Part shown: positions 1-10,842 of the stretch, one piece after another
How the letters are laid out: the number at the start of each line of letters is the position of its first letter
How positions within the stretch are numbered: position 1 is the first letter of the stretch
Assembly: GCA_932294295.1 (NCBI GenBank)
Contig: OW028579.1
Span: forward strand, 9,484,370-9,548,369
Length of the DNA: 64,000 nt
Direction of reading: 5' to 3'
Source: Alitta virens
Taxonomy: Eukaryota; Annelida; Polychaeta; Phyllodocida; Nereididae
Position numbers and translations under genes: made by a program
Notes under the pieces: model-generated
Told to the model about the DNA's origin: nothing
Database searches by the model: none
What the model saw: the letters and a program-made list of their open reading frames with translations, nothing else

Positions 1-201
1 GGACCTAACTTACTACATCATCGGCGCGGCCTGTGAGGCTGGCATCTCACTGCTAATTGCACTTCCTACATTTTTGTGTACTCTTGATAATTTAACTGTG
101 TCACGTCGTTCCCTGACGCTACTATAGAGTATTTCACTTCGGTGTTGCGTTGTTGTCGTTTGTTTTCTTGTCAGCATCCGGGCTCTCTGCAACGGCCTTG
201 A

Positions 202-218
202 CCCCGCTACGCACGAGT
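202..218 (-). other. CENP-B-box-like motif (7 of 9 core bases)
   Basis: The mammalian CENP-B box core is nTTCGnnnnAnnCGGGn. Read on the minus strand, monomer 1 has TCG, four bases, a T where A is expected, two bases, then CGGG; the first core T is C. Seven of nine core bases therefore match with correct spacing, and the motif repeats every 278 bp in nearly every monomer. Both mismatches are at core positions, so binding by mammalian CENP-B would be doubtful. A related pogo-derived protein with a different preference is possible but unproven, and a chance match is not excluded. Confidence 0.35.
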
Positions 219-221
219 GCC

Positions 222-229
222 CCACGTGG
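222..229. other. CCACGTGG palindrome (E-box/G-box core CACGTG)
   Basis: An 8-bp perfect palindrome lies in the conserved block of monomer 1 and repeats in essentially all monomers; one broken copy was noticed near 28303. CACGTG is bound by bHLH-Zip proteins (USF, MYC/MAX) and plant G-box factors. A related CACRTG element is budding-yeast CDEI, bound by Cbf1. The presence of the motif is certain; use as a binding site is inference. Confidence 0.4.
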
Positions 230-262
230 CTATCATAATGCACGCTTCATCCTCTGCCACTC

Positions 263-267
263 ATTGG
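263..267 (-). other. CCAAT box (inverted, ATTGG on + strand)
   Basis: The context tcATTGGct matches the inverted NF-Y consensus YSATTGGYY and lies in the constant tail of each monomer (monomer 1 shown). The spacing from the CACGTG core is about 35 bp. NF-Y binds CCAAT in many eukaryotic promoters, but a five-base core is common by chance and no promoter is otherwise evident. Confidence 0.3.
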
Positions 268-310
268 CTGTGCTAAGTTGGCCTAACTTACTACTTCATC
301 GGCGCGGCCT

Positions 311-452
311 GTGAGTCTGGCATCTCACTGCAAAGTGCACTTCCTACATGGCTGTGTACTCTTGATAATTTAACTGTGCCACGTCGTTCCCTGACGCTAC
401 TATAGACTATTTCACTTCGGTGTTGCCTTGTTGTCGTTCGTTTTCTTGTCAG
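311..452 (+). other. Intron-like signal set (donor, branch point, acceptor)
   Basis: Shown for monomer 2. GTGAGT at 311-316 matches the GTRAGT donor consensus. CTGAC at 391-395 and TTCAC at 411-415 both fit the yUnAy branch-point pattern, 58 and 38 nt before the acceptor. A pyrimidine-rich tract (interrupted by several G) ends in CAG at 450-452. The implied intron is 142 nt and the implied exon 136 nt per monomer. In A monomers the donor is GTGAGG, and in monomers 177 and 187 it is GTGACT. Such motifs can arise by chance in a T-rich strand; no transcript evidence is available here. Confidence 0.3.
333..342. other. AAGTGCACTT 10-bp palindrome in a subset of monomers
   Basis: Perfect palindrome in types with aagtgcac (B, E, G, J, K, M, N), shown here in monomer 2. 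In A, C, D, F, H, I and L a G-to-T change gives aattgcac and destroys the symmetry. The palindrome form is almost always linked to catggctg 12 bp downstream and the other form to catttttg, giving two haplotypes of the same segment. Confidence 0.8.
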
Positions 453-2224
453 CATCCTGGCTCTCTGCAAAGGCCTTGACCCCGCTACGCACGAGTGCCC
501 CACGTGGCTATCATAATGCACGCTTCGTCCTCTGCCTCTCATTGGCTGTGCTAAGTGTACTCAACTTACTACTTCATCGGCGCGGCCTGTGAGTCTGGCA
601 TCTCACTGCTAATTGCACTTCCTACATTTTTGTGTACTCTTGATAATTTAACTGTGCCACGTCGTTCCCTGACGCTACTATTGACTATTTCACTTCGGTG
701 TTGCATTGTTGTCGTTTGTTTTCTTGTCAGCATCCTGGCACTCTGCAATGGCCTTGACCCCGCTACGCACGAGTGCCCCACGTGGCTATCATTATGCACG
801 CTTCATCCTCTGCCTCTCATTGGCTGTGCTAAGTGGACCTAACTTACTACATCATCGGCGCGGCCTGTGAGTCTGGCATCTCACTGCTAATTGCACTTCC
901 TACATTTTTGTGTACTCTTGATAATTTAACTGTGTCACGCGGTTCCCTGACGCTACTATAGAGTATTTCACTTCGGTGTTGCGTTGTTGTCGTTTGTTTT
1001 CTTGTCAGCATCCGGGCTCTCTGCAACGGCCTTGACCCCGCTACGCACGAGTGCCCCACGTGGCTATCATAATGCACGCTTCATCCTCTGCCACTCATTG
1101 GCTGTGCTAAGTTGGCCTAACTTACTACTTCATCGGCGCGGCCTGTGAGTCTGGCATCTCACTGCAAAGTGCACTTCCTACATTTTTGTGTACTCTTGAT
1201 AATTTAACTGTGCCACGTCGTTCCCTGACGCTACTATAGAGTATTTCACTTCGGTGTTGCTTTGTTGTCGTTTGTTTTCTTGTCAGCATCCTGGCTCTCT
1301 GCAACGGCCTTGACCCCGCTACGCACGAGTGCCCCACGTGGCTATCATAATGCACGCTTCATCCTCTGCCTCTCATTGGCTGTGCTAAGTGGACCTAACT
1401 TACTACATCATCGGCGCGGCCTGTGAGTCTGGCATCTCACTGCTAATTGCACTTCCTACATTTTTGTGTACTCTTGATAATTTAACTGTGCAAAGTCGTT
1501 CCCTGACGCTACTATAGAGTATTTCACTTCGGTGTTGCTTTGTTGTCGTTTGTTTTCTTGTCAGCATCCTGGCTCTCTGCAACGGCCTTGACCCCGCTAC
1601 GCACGAGTGCCCCACGTGGCTATCATAATGCACGCTTCATCCTCTGCCTCTCATTGGCTGTGCTAAGTCGACCTAACTTACTACATCATCGGCGCGGCCT
1701 GTGAGTCTGGCATCTCACTGCTAATTGCACTTCCTACATTTTTGTGTACTCTTGATAATTTAACTGTGCAAAGTCGTTCCCTGACGCTACTATAGAGTAT
1801 TTCACTTCGGTGTTGCTTTGTTGTCGTTTGTTTTCTTGTCAGCATCCTGGCTCTCTGCAACGGCCTTGACCCCGCTACGCACGAGTGCCCCACGTGGCTA
1901 TCATAATGCACGCTTCATCCTCTGCCACTCATTGGCTGTGCTAAGTTGGCCTAACTTACTACTTCATCGGCGCGGCCTGTGAGTCTGGCATCTCACTGCA
2001 AAGTGCACTTCCTACATGGCTGTGTACTCTTGATAATTTAACTGTGCCACGTCGTTCCCTGACGCTACTATAGACTATTTCACTTCGGTGTTGCTTTGTT
2101 GTCGTTTGTTTTCTTGTCAGCATTCTGGCTCTCTGCAACGGCCTTGACCCCGCTACGCACGAGTGCCCCACGTGGCTATCATAATGCACGCTTCGTTCTC
2201 TGTCTCTCATTGGCTGTGCTAAGT

Positions 2225-5004
2225 GGACCTAACTTACTACATCATCGGCGCGGCCTGTGAGGCTGGCATCTCACTGCTAATTGCACTTCCTACATTTTTG
2301 TGTACTCTTGATAATTTAACTGTGTCACGTCGTTCCCTGACGCTACTATAGAGTATTTCACTTCGGTGTTGCGTTGTTGTCGTTTGTTTTCTTGTCAGCA
2401 TCCGGGCTCTCTGCAACGGCCTTGACCCCGCTACGCACGAGTGCCCCACGTGGCTATCATAATGCACGCTTCATCCTCTGCCACTCATTGGCTGTGCTAA
2501 GTTGGCCTAACTTACTACTTCATCGGCACGGCCTGTGAGTCTGGCATCTCACTGCAAAGTGCACTTCCTACATGGCTGTGTACTCTTGATAATTTAACTG
2601 TGCCACGTCGTTCCCTGACGCTACTATAGACTATTTCACTTCGGTGTTGCATTGTTGTCGTTTGTTTTCTTGTCAGCATCCTGGCTCTCTGCAAAGGCCT
2701 TGACCCCGCTACGCACGAGTGCCCCACGTGGCTATCATAATGCACGCTTCGTCCTCTGCCTCTCATTGGCTGTGCTAAGTGTACTCAACTTACTACTTCA
2801 TCGGCGCGGCCTGTGAGGCTGGCATCTCACTGCTAATTGCACTTCCTACATTTTTGTGTACTCTTGATAATTTAACTGTGTCACGTCGTTCCCTGACGCT
2901 ACTATAGAGTATTTCACTTCGGTGTTGCGTTGTTGTCGTTTGTTTTCTTGTCAGCATCCGGGCTCTCTGCAACGGCCTTGACCCCGCTACGCACGAGTGC
3001 CCCACGTGGCTATCATAATGCACGCTTCATCCTCTGCCACTCATTGGCTGTGCTAAGTTGGCCTAACTTACTACTTCATCGGCGCGGCCTGTGAGTCTGG
3101 CATCTCACTGCAAAGTGCACTTCCTACATGGCTGTGTACTCTTGATAATTTAACTGTGCCACGTCGTTCCCTGACGCTACTATAGACTATTTCACTTCGG
3201 TGTTGCATTGTTGTCGTTCGTTTTCTTGTCAGCATCCTGGCTCTCTGCAAAGGCCTTGACCCCGCTACGCACGAGTGCCCCACGTGGCTATCATAATGCA
3301 CGCTTCGTCCTCTGCCTCTCATTGGCTGTGCTAAGTGTACTCAACTTACTACTTCATCGGCGCGGCCTGTGAGTCTGGCATCTCACTGCTAATTGCACTT
3401 CCTACATTTTTGTGTACTCTTGATAATTTAACTGTGCCACGTCGTTCCCTGAAGCTACTATTGACTATTTCACTTCGGTGTTGCATTGTTGTCGTTTGTT
3501 TTCTTGTCAGCATCCTGGCACTCTGCAATGGCCTTGACCCCGCTACGCACGAGTGCCCCACGTGGCTATCATTATGCACGCTTCATCCTCTGCCTCTCAT
3601 TGGCTGTGCTAAGTGGACCTAACTTACTACATCATCGGCGCGGCCTGTGAGTCTGGCATCTCACTGCTAATTGCACTTCCTACATTTTTGTGTACTCTTG
3701 ATAATTTAACTGTGTCACGTCGTTCCCTGACGCTACTATAGAGTATTTCACTTCGGTGTTGCGTTGTTGTCGTTTGTTTTCTTGTCAGCATCCGGGCTCT
3801 CTGCAACGGCCTTGACCCCGCTACGCACGAGTGCCCCACGTGGCTATCATAATGCACGCTTCATCCTCTGCCACTCATTGGCTGTGCTAAGTTGGCCTAA
3901 CTTACTACTTCATCGGCGCGGCCTGTGAGTCTGGCATCTCACTGCAAAGTGCACTTCCTACATTTTTGTGTACTCTTGATAATTTAACTGTGCCACGTCG
4001 TTCCCTGACGCTACTATAGAGTATTTCACTTCGGTGTTGCTTTGTTGTCGTTTGTTTTCTTGTCAGCATCCGGGCTCTCTGCAACGGCCTTGACCCCGCT
4101 ACGCACGAGTGCCCCACGTGGCTATCATAATGCACGCTTCATCCTCTGCCTCTCATTGGCTGTGCTAAGTGGACCTAACTTACTACTTCATCGGCGCGGC
4201 CTGTGAGTCTGGCATCTCACTGCTAATTGCACTTCCTACATTTTTGTGTACTCTTGATAATTTAACTGTGCCACGTCGTTCCCTGACGCTACTATTGACT
4301 ATTTCACTTCGGTGTTGCATTGTTGTCGTTTGTTTTCTTGTCAGCATCCTGGCTCTCTGCAACGGCCTTGACCCCGCTACGCACGAGTGCCCCACGTGGC
4401 TATCATAATGCACGCTTCATCCTCTGCCTCTCATTGGCTGTGCTAAGTGGACCTAACTTACTACATCATCGGCGCGGCCTGTGAGTCTGGCATCTCACTG
4501 CTAATTGCACTTCCTACATTTTTGTGTACTCTTTATAATTTAACTGTGCAAAGTCGTTCCCTGACGCTACTATAGAGTATTTCACTTCGGTGTTGCTTTG
4601 TTGTCGTTTGTTTTCTTGTCAGCATCCTGGCTCTCTGCAACGGCCTTGACCCCGCTACGCACGAGTGCCCCACGTGGCTATCATAATGCACGCTTCATCC
4701 TCTGCCACTCATTGGCTGTGCTAAGTTGGCCTAACTTACTACTTCATCGGCGCGGCCTGTGAGTCTGGCATCTCACTGCAAAGTGCACTTCCTACATGGC
4801 TGTGTACTCTTGATAATTTAACTGTGCCACGTCGTTCCCTGACGCTACTATAGACTATTTCACTTCGGTGTTGCTTTGTTGTCGTTTGTTTTCTTGTCAG
4901 CATTCTGGCTCTCTGCAACGGCCTTGACCCCGCTACGCACGAGTGCCCCACGTGGCTATCATAATGCACGCTTCGTTCTCTGTCTCTCATTGGCTGTGCT
5001 AAGT
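2225..5004. repeat. Left block, 10-monomer HOR unit (monomers 9-18)
   Basis: Order A B A' B C D E H F G, 2780 bp. Compared with monomers 1-8 it contains an extra A'-B dimer, so local duplication of the A-B pair is the simplest explanation. Monomer 15 repeats the gcaaagtg-plus-catttttg recombinant of monomer 5. Monomer 17 (4449-4726) is an F monomer with a private change (ctttataatt for cttgataatt). Monomer 13 carries a private ctgaagct. Confidence 0.85.
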
Positions 5005-8000
5005 GGACCTAACTTACTACATCATCGGCGCGGCCTGTGAGGCTGGCATCTCACTGCTAATTGCACTTCCTACATTTTTGTGTACTCTTGATAATTTAAC
5101 TGTGTCACGTCGTTCCCTGACGCTACTATAGAGTATTTCACTTCGGTGTTGCGTTGTTGTCGTTTGTTTTCTTGTCAGCATCCGGGCTCTCTGCAACGGC
5201 CTTGACCCCGCTACGCACGAGTGCCCCACGTGGCTATCATAATGCACGCTTCATCCTCTGCCACTCATTGGCTGTGCTAAGTTGGCCTAACTTACTACTT
5301 CATCGGCGCGGCCTGTGAGTCTGGCATCTCACTGCAAAGTGCACTTCCTACATGGCTGTGTACTCTTGATAATTTAACTGTGCCACGTCGTTCCCTGACG
5401 CTACTATAGACTATTTCACTTCGGTGTTGCATTGTTGTCGTTTGTTTTCTTGTCAGCATCCTGGCTCTCTGCAAAGGCCTTGACCCCGCTACGCACGAGT
5501 GCCCCACGTGGCTATCATAATGCACGCTTCGTCCTCTGCCTCTCATTGGCTGTGCTAAGTGTACTCAACTTACTACTTCATCGGCGCGGCCTGTGAGTCT
5601 GGCATCTCACTGCTAATTGCACTTCCTACATTTTTGTGTACTCTTGACAATTTAACTGTGCCACGTCGTTCCCTGACGCTACTATAGAGTATTTCACTTC
5701 GGTGTTGCGTTGTTGTCGTTTGTTTTCTTGTCAGCATCCGGGCTCTCTGCAACGGCCTTGACCCCGCTACGCACGAGTGCCCCACGTGGCTATCATAATG
5801 CACGCTTCATCCTCTGCCACTCATTGGCTGTGCTAAGTTGGCCTAACTTACTACTTCATCGGCGCGGCCTGTGAGTCTGGCATCTCACTGCAAAGTGCAC
5901 TTCCTACATGGCTGTGTACTCTTGATAATTTAACTGTGCCACGTCGTTCCCTGACGCTACTATAGACTATTTCACTTCGGTGTTGCATTGTTGTCGTTTG
6001 TTTTCTTGTCAGCATCCTGGCTCTCTGCAAAGGCCTTGACCCCGCTACGCACGAGTGCCCCACGTGGCTATCATAATGCACGCTTCGTCCTCTGCCTCTC
6101 ATTGGCTGTGCTAAGTGTACTCAACTTACTACTTCATCGGCGCGGCCTGTGAGTCTGGCATCTCACTGCTAATTGCACTTCCTACATTTTTGTGTACTCT
6201 TGATAATTTAACTGTGCCACGTCGTTCCCTGACGCTACTATTGACTATTTCACTTCGGTGTTGCATTGTTGTCGTTTGTTTTCTTGTCAGCATCCTGGCA
6301 CTCTGCAATGGCCTTGACCCCGCTACGCACGAGTGCCCCACGTGGCTATCATTATGCACGCTTCATCCTCTGCCTCTCATTGGCTGTGCTAAGTGGACCT
6401 AACTTACTACATCATTGGCGCGGCCTGTGAGTCTGGCATCTCACTGCTAATTGCACTTCCTACATTTTTGTGTACTCTTGATAATTTAACTGTGCCACGT
6501 CTTTCCAATAGGCTATTATAGAGTATTTCACTTCGGTGTTACGTTGTTGTCGTTAGTTTTCTTGTCAGCATGCTGGCCCTCTACAGCGGCCTTGACCCCG
6601 CTACGCACGAGTGCCCCACGTGGCTATCATAATGCACGCTTCGTTCTCTGTCTCTCATTGGCTGTGCTAAGTGGACCTAACTTACTACTTCATCGGCGCG
6701 GCCTGTGAGTCTGGCATCTCACTGCTAAGTGCACTTCCTACATGGCTGTGTACTCTTGATAATTTAACTGTGCCACGTCTTTCCAATAGGCTATTATAGA
6801 GTATTTCACTTCGGTGTTGCGTTGTTGTCATTAGTTTTCTTGTCAGCATGCTGGCCCTCTACAGCGGCCTTGACCCCGCTACGCACGAGTGCCCCACGTG
6901 GCTATCATAATGCACGCTTCGTCCTCTGCCTCTCATTGGCTGTGCTAAGTGGACCTAACTTACTACTTCATCGGCGCGGCCTGAGAGTCTGGCATCTCAC
7001 TGCTAATTGCACTTCCTACATTTTTGTGTACTCTTGATAATTTAACTGTGCCACGTCGTTCCCTGACGCTACTATAGAGTATTTCACTTCGGTGTTGCTT
7101 TGTTGTCGTTTGTTTTCTTGTCAGCATCCGGGCTCTCTGCAACGGCCTTGACCCCGCTACGCACGAGTGCCCCACGTGGCTATCATAATGCACGCTTCAT
7201 CCTCTGCCTCTCATTGGCTGTGCTAAGTGGACCTAACTTACTACTTCATCGGCGCGGCCTGTGAGTCTGGCATCTCACTGCTAATTGCACTTCCTACATT
7301 TTTGTGTACTCTTGATAATTTAACTGTGCCACGTCGTTCCCTGACGCTACTATTGACTATTTCACTTCGGTGTTGCATTGTTGTCGTTTGTTTTCTTGTC
7401 AGCATCCTGGCTCTCTGCAACGGCCTTGACCCCGCTACGCACGAGTGCCCCACGTGGCTATCATAATGCACGCTTCATCCTCTGCCTCTCATTGGCTGTG
7501 CTAAGTGGACCTAACTTACTACATCATCGGCGCGGCCTGTGAGTCTGGCATCTCACTGCTAATTGCACTTCCTACATTTTTGTGTACTCTTGATAATTTA
7601 ACTGTGCCACGTCGTTCCCTGACGCTACTATAGAGTATTTCACTTCGGTGTTGCTTTGTTGTCGTTTGTTTTCTTGTCAGCATCCTGGCTCTCTGCAACG
7701 GCCTTGACCCCGCTACGCACGAGTGCCCCACGTGGCTATCATAATGCACGCTTCATCCTCTGCCACTCATTGGCTGTGCTAAGTTGGCCTAACTTACTAC
7801 TTCATCGGCGCGGCCTCTGAGTCTGGCATCTCACTGCTAAGTGCACTTCCTACATGGCTGTGTACTCTTGATAATTTAACTGTGCCACGTCGTTCCCTGA
7901 TGCTACTATAGACTATTTCACTTCGGTGTTGCTTTGTTGTCGTTTGTTTTCTTGTCAGCATTCTGGCTCTCTGCAACGGCCTTGACCCCGCTACGCACGA

Positions 8001-8340
8001 GTGCCCCACGTGGCTATCATAATGCACGCTTCGTTCTCTGTCTCTCATTGGCTGTGCTAAGTGGACCTAACTTACTACTTCATCGGCGCGGCCTGTGAGT
8101 CTGGCATCTCACTGCTAAGTGCACTTCCTACATGGCTATGTACTCTTGATAATTTAACTGTGCCACGTCGTTCCCTGACGCTACTTTAGACTATTTCACT
8201 TCGGTGTTGCATTGTTGTCGTTTGTTTTCTTGTCAGCATCCTGGCTCTCTGCAACGGCCTTGACCCCGCTACGCACGAGTGCCCCACGTGGCTATCATAA
8301 TTCACGCTTCGTCCCCTGCCTCTCATTGGCTGTGCTAAGT
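5005..8340. repeat. Left block, monomers 19-30 (A B A B C X X E H I G J)
   Basis: Twelve monomers beginning with the A B A B C order of the preceding unit, then two divergent X monomers, then E-like, H, I, G and J. Monomer 21 is a mosaic: A-like in its second half, but with gagtctggc and gtgccacg. The terminal H I G J A order is repeated at 38.9-40.3 kb on the other side of the central block. Monomer 28 starts gtggacc rather than the gtcgacc usual for central I monomers. Confidence 0.85.
6395..6950. repeat. Divergent monomer pair (type X, monomers 24-25)
   Basis: These two 278-bp monomers have ordinary flanks but carry about a dozen substitutions clustered in some 90-100 bp. The usual cgttccctgacgctac is replaced by ctttccaataggctatt. 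Further changes are gttagttt for gtttgttt, catgctgg for catcctgg and ccctctacagcgg for ctctctgcaacgg. The two monomers also differ from each other at the start (aattgcac with catttttg versus aagtgcac with catggctg), so one divergent tract sits in two backgrounds. This looks like a remnant of an older subfamily, or gene-conversion tracts from one. The ccctctacag part reappears at 46427-46982. Confidence 0.85.
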
Positions 8341-10842
8341 GGACCTAACTTACTACATCATCGGCGCGGCCTGTGAGGCTGGCATCTCACTGCTAATTGC
8401 ACTTCCTACATTTTTGTGTACTCTTGATAATTTAACTGTGTCACGTCGTTCCCTGACGCTACTATAGAGTATTTCACTTCGGTGTTGCGTTGTTGTCGTT
8501 TGTTTTCTTGTCAGCATCCGGGCTCTCTGCAACGGGCTTGACCCCGCTACGCACGAGTGCCCCACGTGGCTATCATAATGCACGCTTCATCCTCTGCCAC
8601 TCATTGGCTGTGCTAAGTTGGCCTAACTTACTACTTCATCGGCGCGGCCTGTGAGTCTGGCATCTCACTGCAAAGTGCACTTCCTACATGGCTGTGTACT
8701 CTTGATAATTTAACTGTGCCACGTCGTTCCCTGACGCTACTATAGAGTATTTCACTTCGGTGTTGCTTTGTTGTCGTTTGTTTTCTTGTCAGCATCCTGG
8801 CTCTCTGCAACGGCCTTGACCCCGCTACGCACGAGTGCCCCACGTGGCTATCATAATGCACGCTTCATCCTCTGCCTCTCATTGGCTGTGCTAAGTGGAC
8901 CTAACTTACTACTTCATCGGCGCGGCCTGTGAGTCTGGCATCTCACTGCTAATTGCACTTCCTACATTTTTGTGTACTCTTGATAATTTAACTGTGCCAC
9001 GTCGTTCCCTGACGCTACTATTGACTATTTCACTTCGGTGTTGCATTGTTGTCGTTTGTTTTCTTGTCAGCATCCTGGCTCTCTGCAACGGCCTTGACCC
9101 CGCTACGCACGAGTGCCCCACGTGGCTATCATAATGCACGCTTCATCCTCTGCCTCTCATTGGCTGTGCTAAGTCGACCTAACTTACTATATCATCGGCG
9201 CGGCCTGTGAGTCTGGCATCTCACTGCTAATTGCACTTCCTACATTTTTGTGTACTCTTGATAATTTAACTGTGCCACGTCGTTCCCTGACACTACTATA
9301 GAGTATTTCACTTCGGTGTTGCTTTGTTGTCGTTTGTTTTCTTGTCAGCATCCTGGCTCTCTGCAACGGCCTTGACCCCGCTACGCACGAGTGCCCCACG
9401 TGGCTATCATAATGCACGCTTCATCCTCTGCCACTCATTGGCTGTGCTAAGTTGGCCTAACTTACTACTTCATCGGCGCGGCCTGTGAGTCTGGCATCTC
9501 ACTGCTAAGTGCACTTCCTACATGGCTGTGTACTCTTGATAATTTAACTGTGCCACGTCGTTCCCTGACGCTACTATAGACTATTTCACTTCGGTGTTGC
9601 TTTGTTGTCGTTTGTTTTCTTGTCAGCATTCTGGCTCTCTGCAACGGCCTTGACCCCGCTACGCACGAGTGCCCCACGTGGCTATCATAATTCACGCTTC
9701 GTCCCCTGCCTCTCATTGGCTGTGCTAAGTGGACCTAACTTACTACATCATCGGCGCGGCCTGTGAGGCTGGCATCTCACTGCTAATTGCACTTCCTACA
9801 TTTTTGTGTACTCTTGATAATTTAACTGTGTCACGTCGTTCCCTGACGCTACTATAGAGTATTTCACTTCGGTGTTGCGTTGTTGTCGTTTGTTTTCTTG
9901 TCAGCATCCGGGCTCTCTGCAACGGCCTTGACCCCGCTACGCACGAGTGCCCCACGTGGCTATCATAATGCACGCTTCATCCTCTGCCACTCATTGGCTG
10001 TGCTAAGTTGGCCTAACTTACTACTTCATCGGCGCGGCCTGTGAGTCTGGCATCTCACTGCAAAGTGCACTTCCTACATGGCTGTGTACTCTTGATAATT
10101 TAACTGTGCCACGTCGTTCCCTGACGCTACTATAGACTATTTCACTTCGGTGTTGCATTGTTGTCGTTCGTTTTCTTGTCAGCATCCTGGCTCTCTGCAA
10201 AGGCCTTGACCCCGCTACGCACGAGTGCCCCACGTGGCTATCATAATGCACGCTTCGTCCTCTGCCTCTCATTGGCTGTGCTAAGTGTACTCAACTTACT
10301 ACTTCATCGGCGCGGCCTGTGAGTCTGGCATCTCACTGCTAATTGCACTTCCTACATTTTTGTGTACTCTTGATAATTTAACTGTGCCACGTCGTTCCCT
10401 GACGCTACTATTGACTATTTCACTTCGGTGTTGCATTGTTGTCGTTTGTTTTCTTGTCAGCATCCTGGCTCTCTGCAACGGCCTTGACCCCGCTACGCAC
10501 GAGTGCCCCACGTGGCTATCATAATGCACGCTTCATCCTCTGCCTCTCATTGGCTGTGCTAAGTGGACCTTACTTACTACATCATCGGCGCGGCCTGTGA
10601 GTCTGGCATCTCACTGCTAAGTGCACTTCCTACATGGCTGTGTACTCTTGATAATTTAACTGTGCCACGTCGTTCCCTGACGCTACTTTAGACTATTTCA
10701 CTTCGGTGTTGCATTGTTGTCGTTTGTTTTCTTGTCAGCATCCTGGCTCTCTGCAACGGCCTTGACCCCGCTACGCACGAGTGCCCCACGTGGCTATCAT
10801 AATTCACGCTTCGTCCCCTGCCTCTCATTGGCTGTGCTAAGT
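8341..10842. repeat. 9-monomer HOR unit (A E H I K A B H' J)
   Basis: Monomers 31-39, 2502 bp. Equivalent to the central 12-mer lacking B, C and D. B and E have identical first halves, so in-register exchange between B and E would delete exactly three monomers and leave an E-looking monomer (monomer 32, 8619-8896), as seen. First unit to carry the central-block J marker (ggaccttact at the start of monomer 39) and the GTCGAC start of I (9173-9178). Confidence 0.85.

Larger units (their letters stand above)
192..236. other. Conserved monomer block (present once per 278 bp)
   Basis: Given for monomer 1; repeats in every monomer. Type-defining markers avoid this interval, which runs from the gcc of gccttgacc to the tatcat after CACGTG. 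Exceptions are nearly all single monomers: aacgggctt (near 8534), ctacacacg (near 12998), acccagctacgtac (near 13548), ccatgtgg (near 28303), accccactac (near 44129), cgcacaagt (near 46918), accgcgc (near 47186). One variant, ctaagcac, is shared by the A* monomers. This pattern suggests constraint, for example protein binding, although local conversion could also produce it. Confidence 0.75.
1..278. repeat. Reference monomer (type A): internal anatomy
   Basis: Monomer 1 serves as a coordinate ruler; the phase is arbitrary because the array has no visible end. From the start: a leader that differs between types (ggacc, tggcc, gtact or cgacc); a GC-rich ggcgcggcc near 22-30; GTGAGG at 33-38 (GTGAGT in most other types); a variable segment at 52-75 that is either aattgcac with catttttg or aagtgcac with catggctg; an AT-rich stretch near 86-97; variable positions around 100-165; a pyrimidine-rich tract ending in CAG at 172-174; a nearly invariant block at 192-236; a variable segment at about 236-262; and ATTGG at 263-267. 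The + strand is visibly pyrimidine-rich relative to the minus strand. Confidence 0.95.
1..2224. repeat. Left block, monomers 1-8 (A B C D E F F G)
   Basis: Eight monomers in the order A B C D E F F G. The two adjacent F monomers (1391-1946) share gtgcaaagtcg, which recurs only in monomer 17. Monomer 7 starts with GTCGAC at 1667. Monomer 2 carries a private ccttgttg in place of cattgttg. Monomer 5 is a recombinant: it has gcaaagtg, normally linked to catggct, followed by catttttg. The order resembles the central 12-mer (A B C D E H I K) but uses F and G in place of H, I and K, so it looks like a related, earlier or side lineage. Confidence 0.85.

Noticed and set aside
86..97. AT-rich gataatttaac segment as a TATA-type promoter or replication origin element
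   Set aside because: Short and only moderately AT-rich, and it matches no specific consensus well enough to call.
13..243. Minus-strand ORF of 76-83 codons present in most monomers, ending in the same stop each time
   Set aside because: The monomer is not a multiple of 3, and the ORF overlaps most of the repeat simply because one monomer frame lacks stops. Differences between copies change amino acids freely. J, X, O and the 277-bp monomers break it. No promoter or known domain was recognised.
555..842. Plus-strand hydrophobic ORF of 79-95 codons in C, H, H' and C' monomers
   Set aside because: It is open only where tattgac replaces tatagac or tatagag; the other types have an in-frame TAG. 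The hydrophobic look follows from the T-rich strand. No constraint on codons is visible, so it is best seen as a by-product of the repeat.
6822..7037. Plus-strand 71-codon ORF across the end of monomer 25 and the start of monomer 26
   Set aside because: It arises from the private X-type changes and runs across a monomer boundary in another frame. Nothing supports expression.
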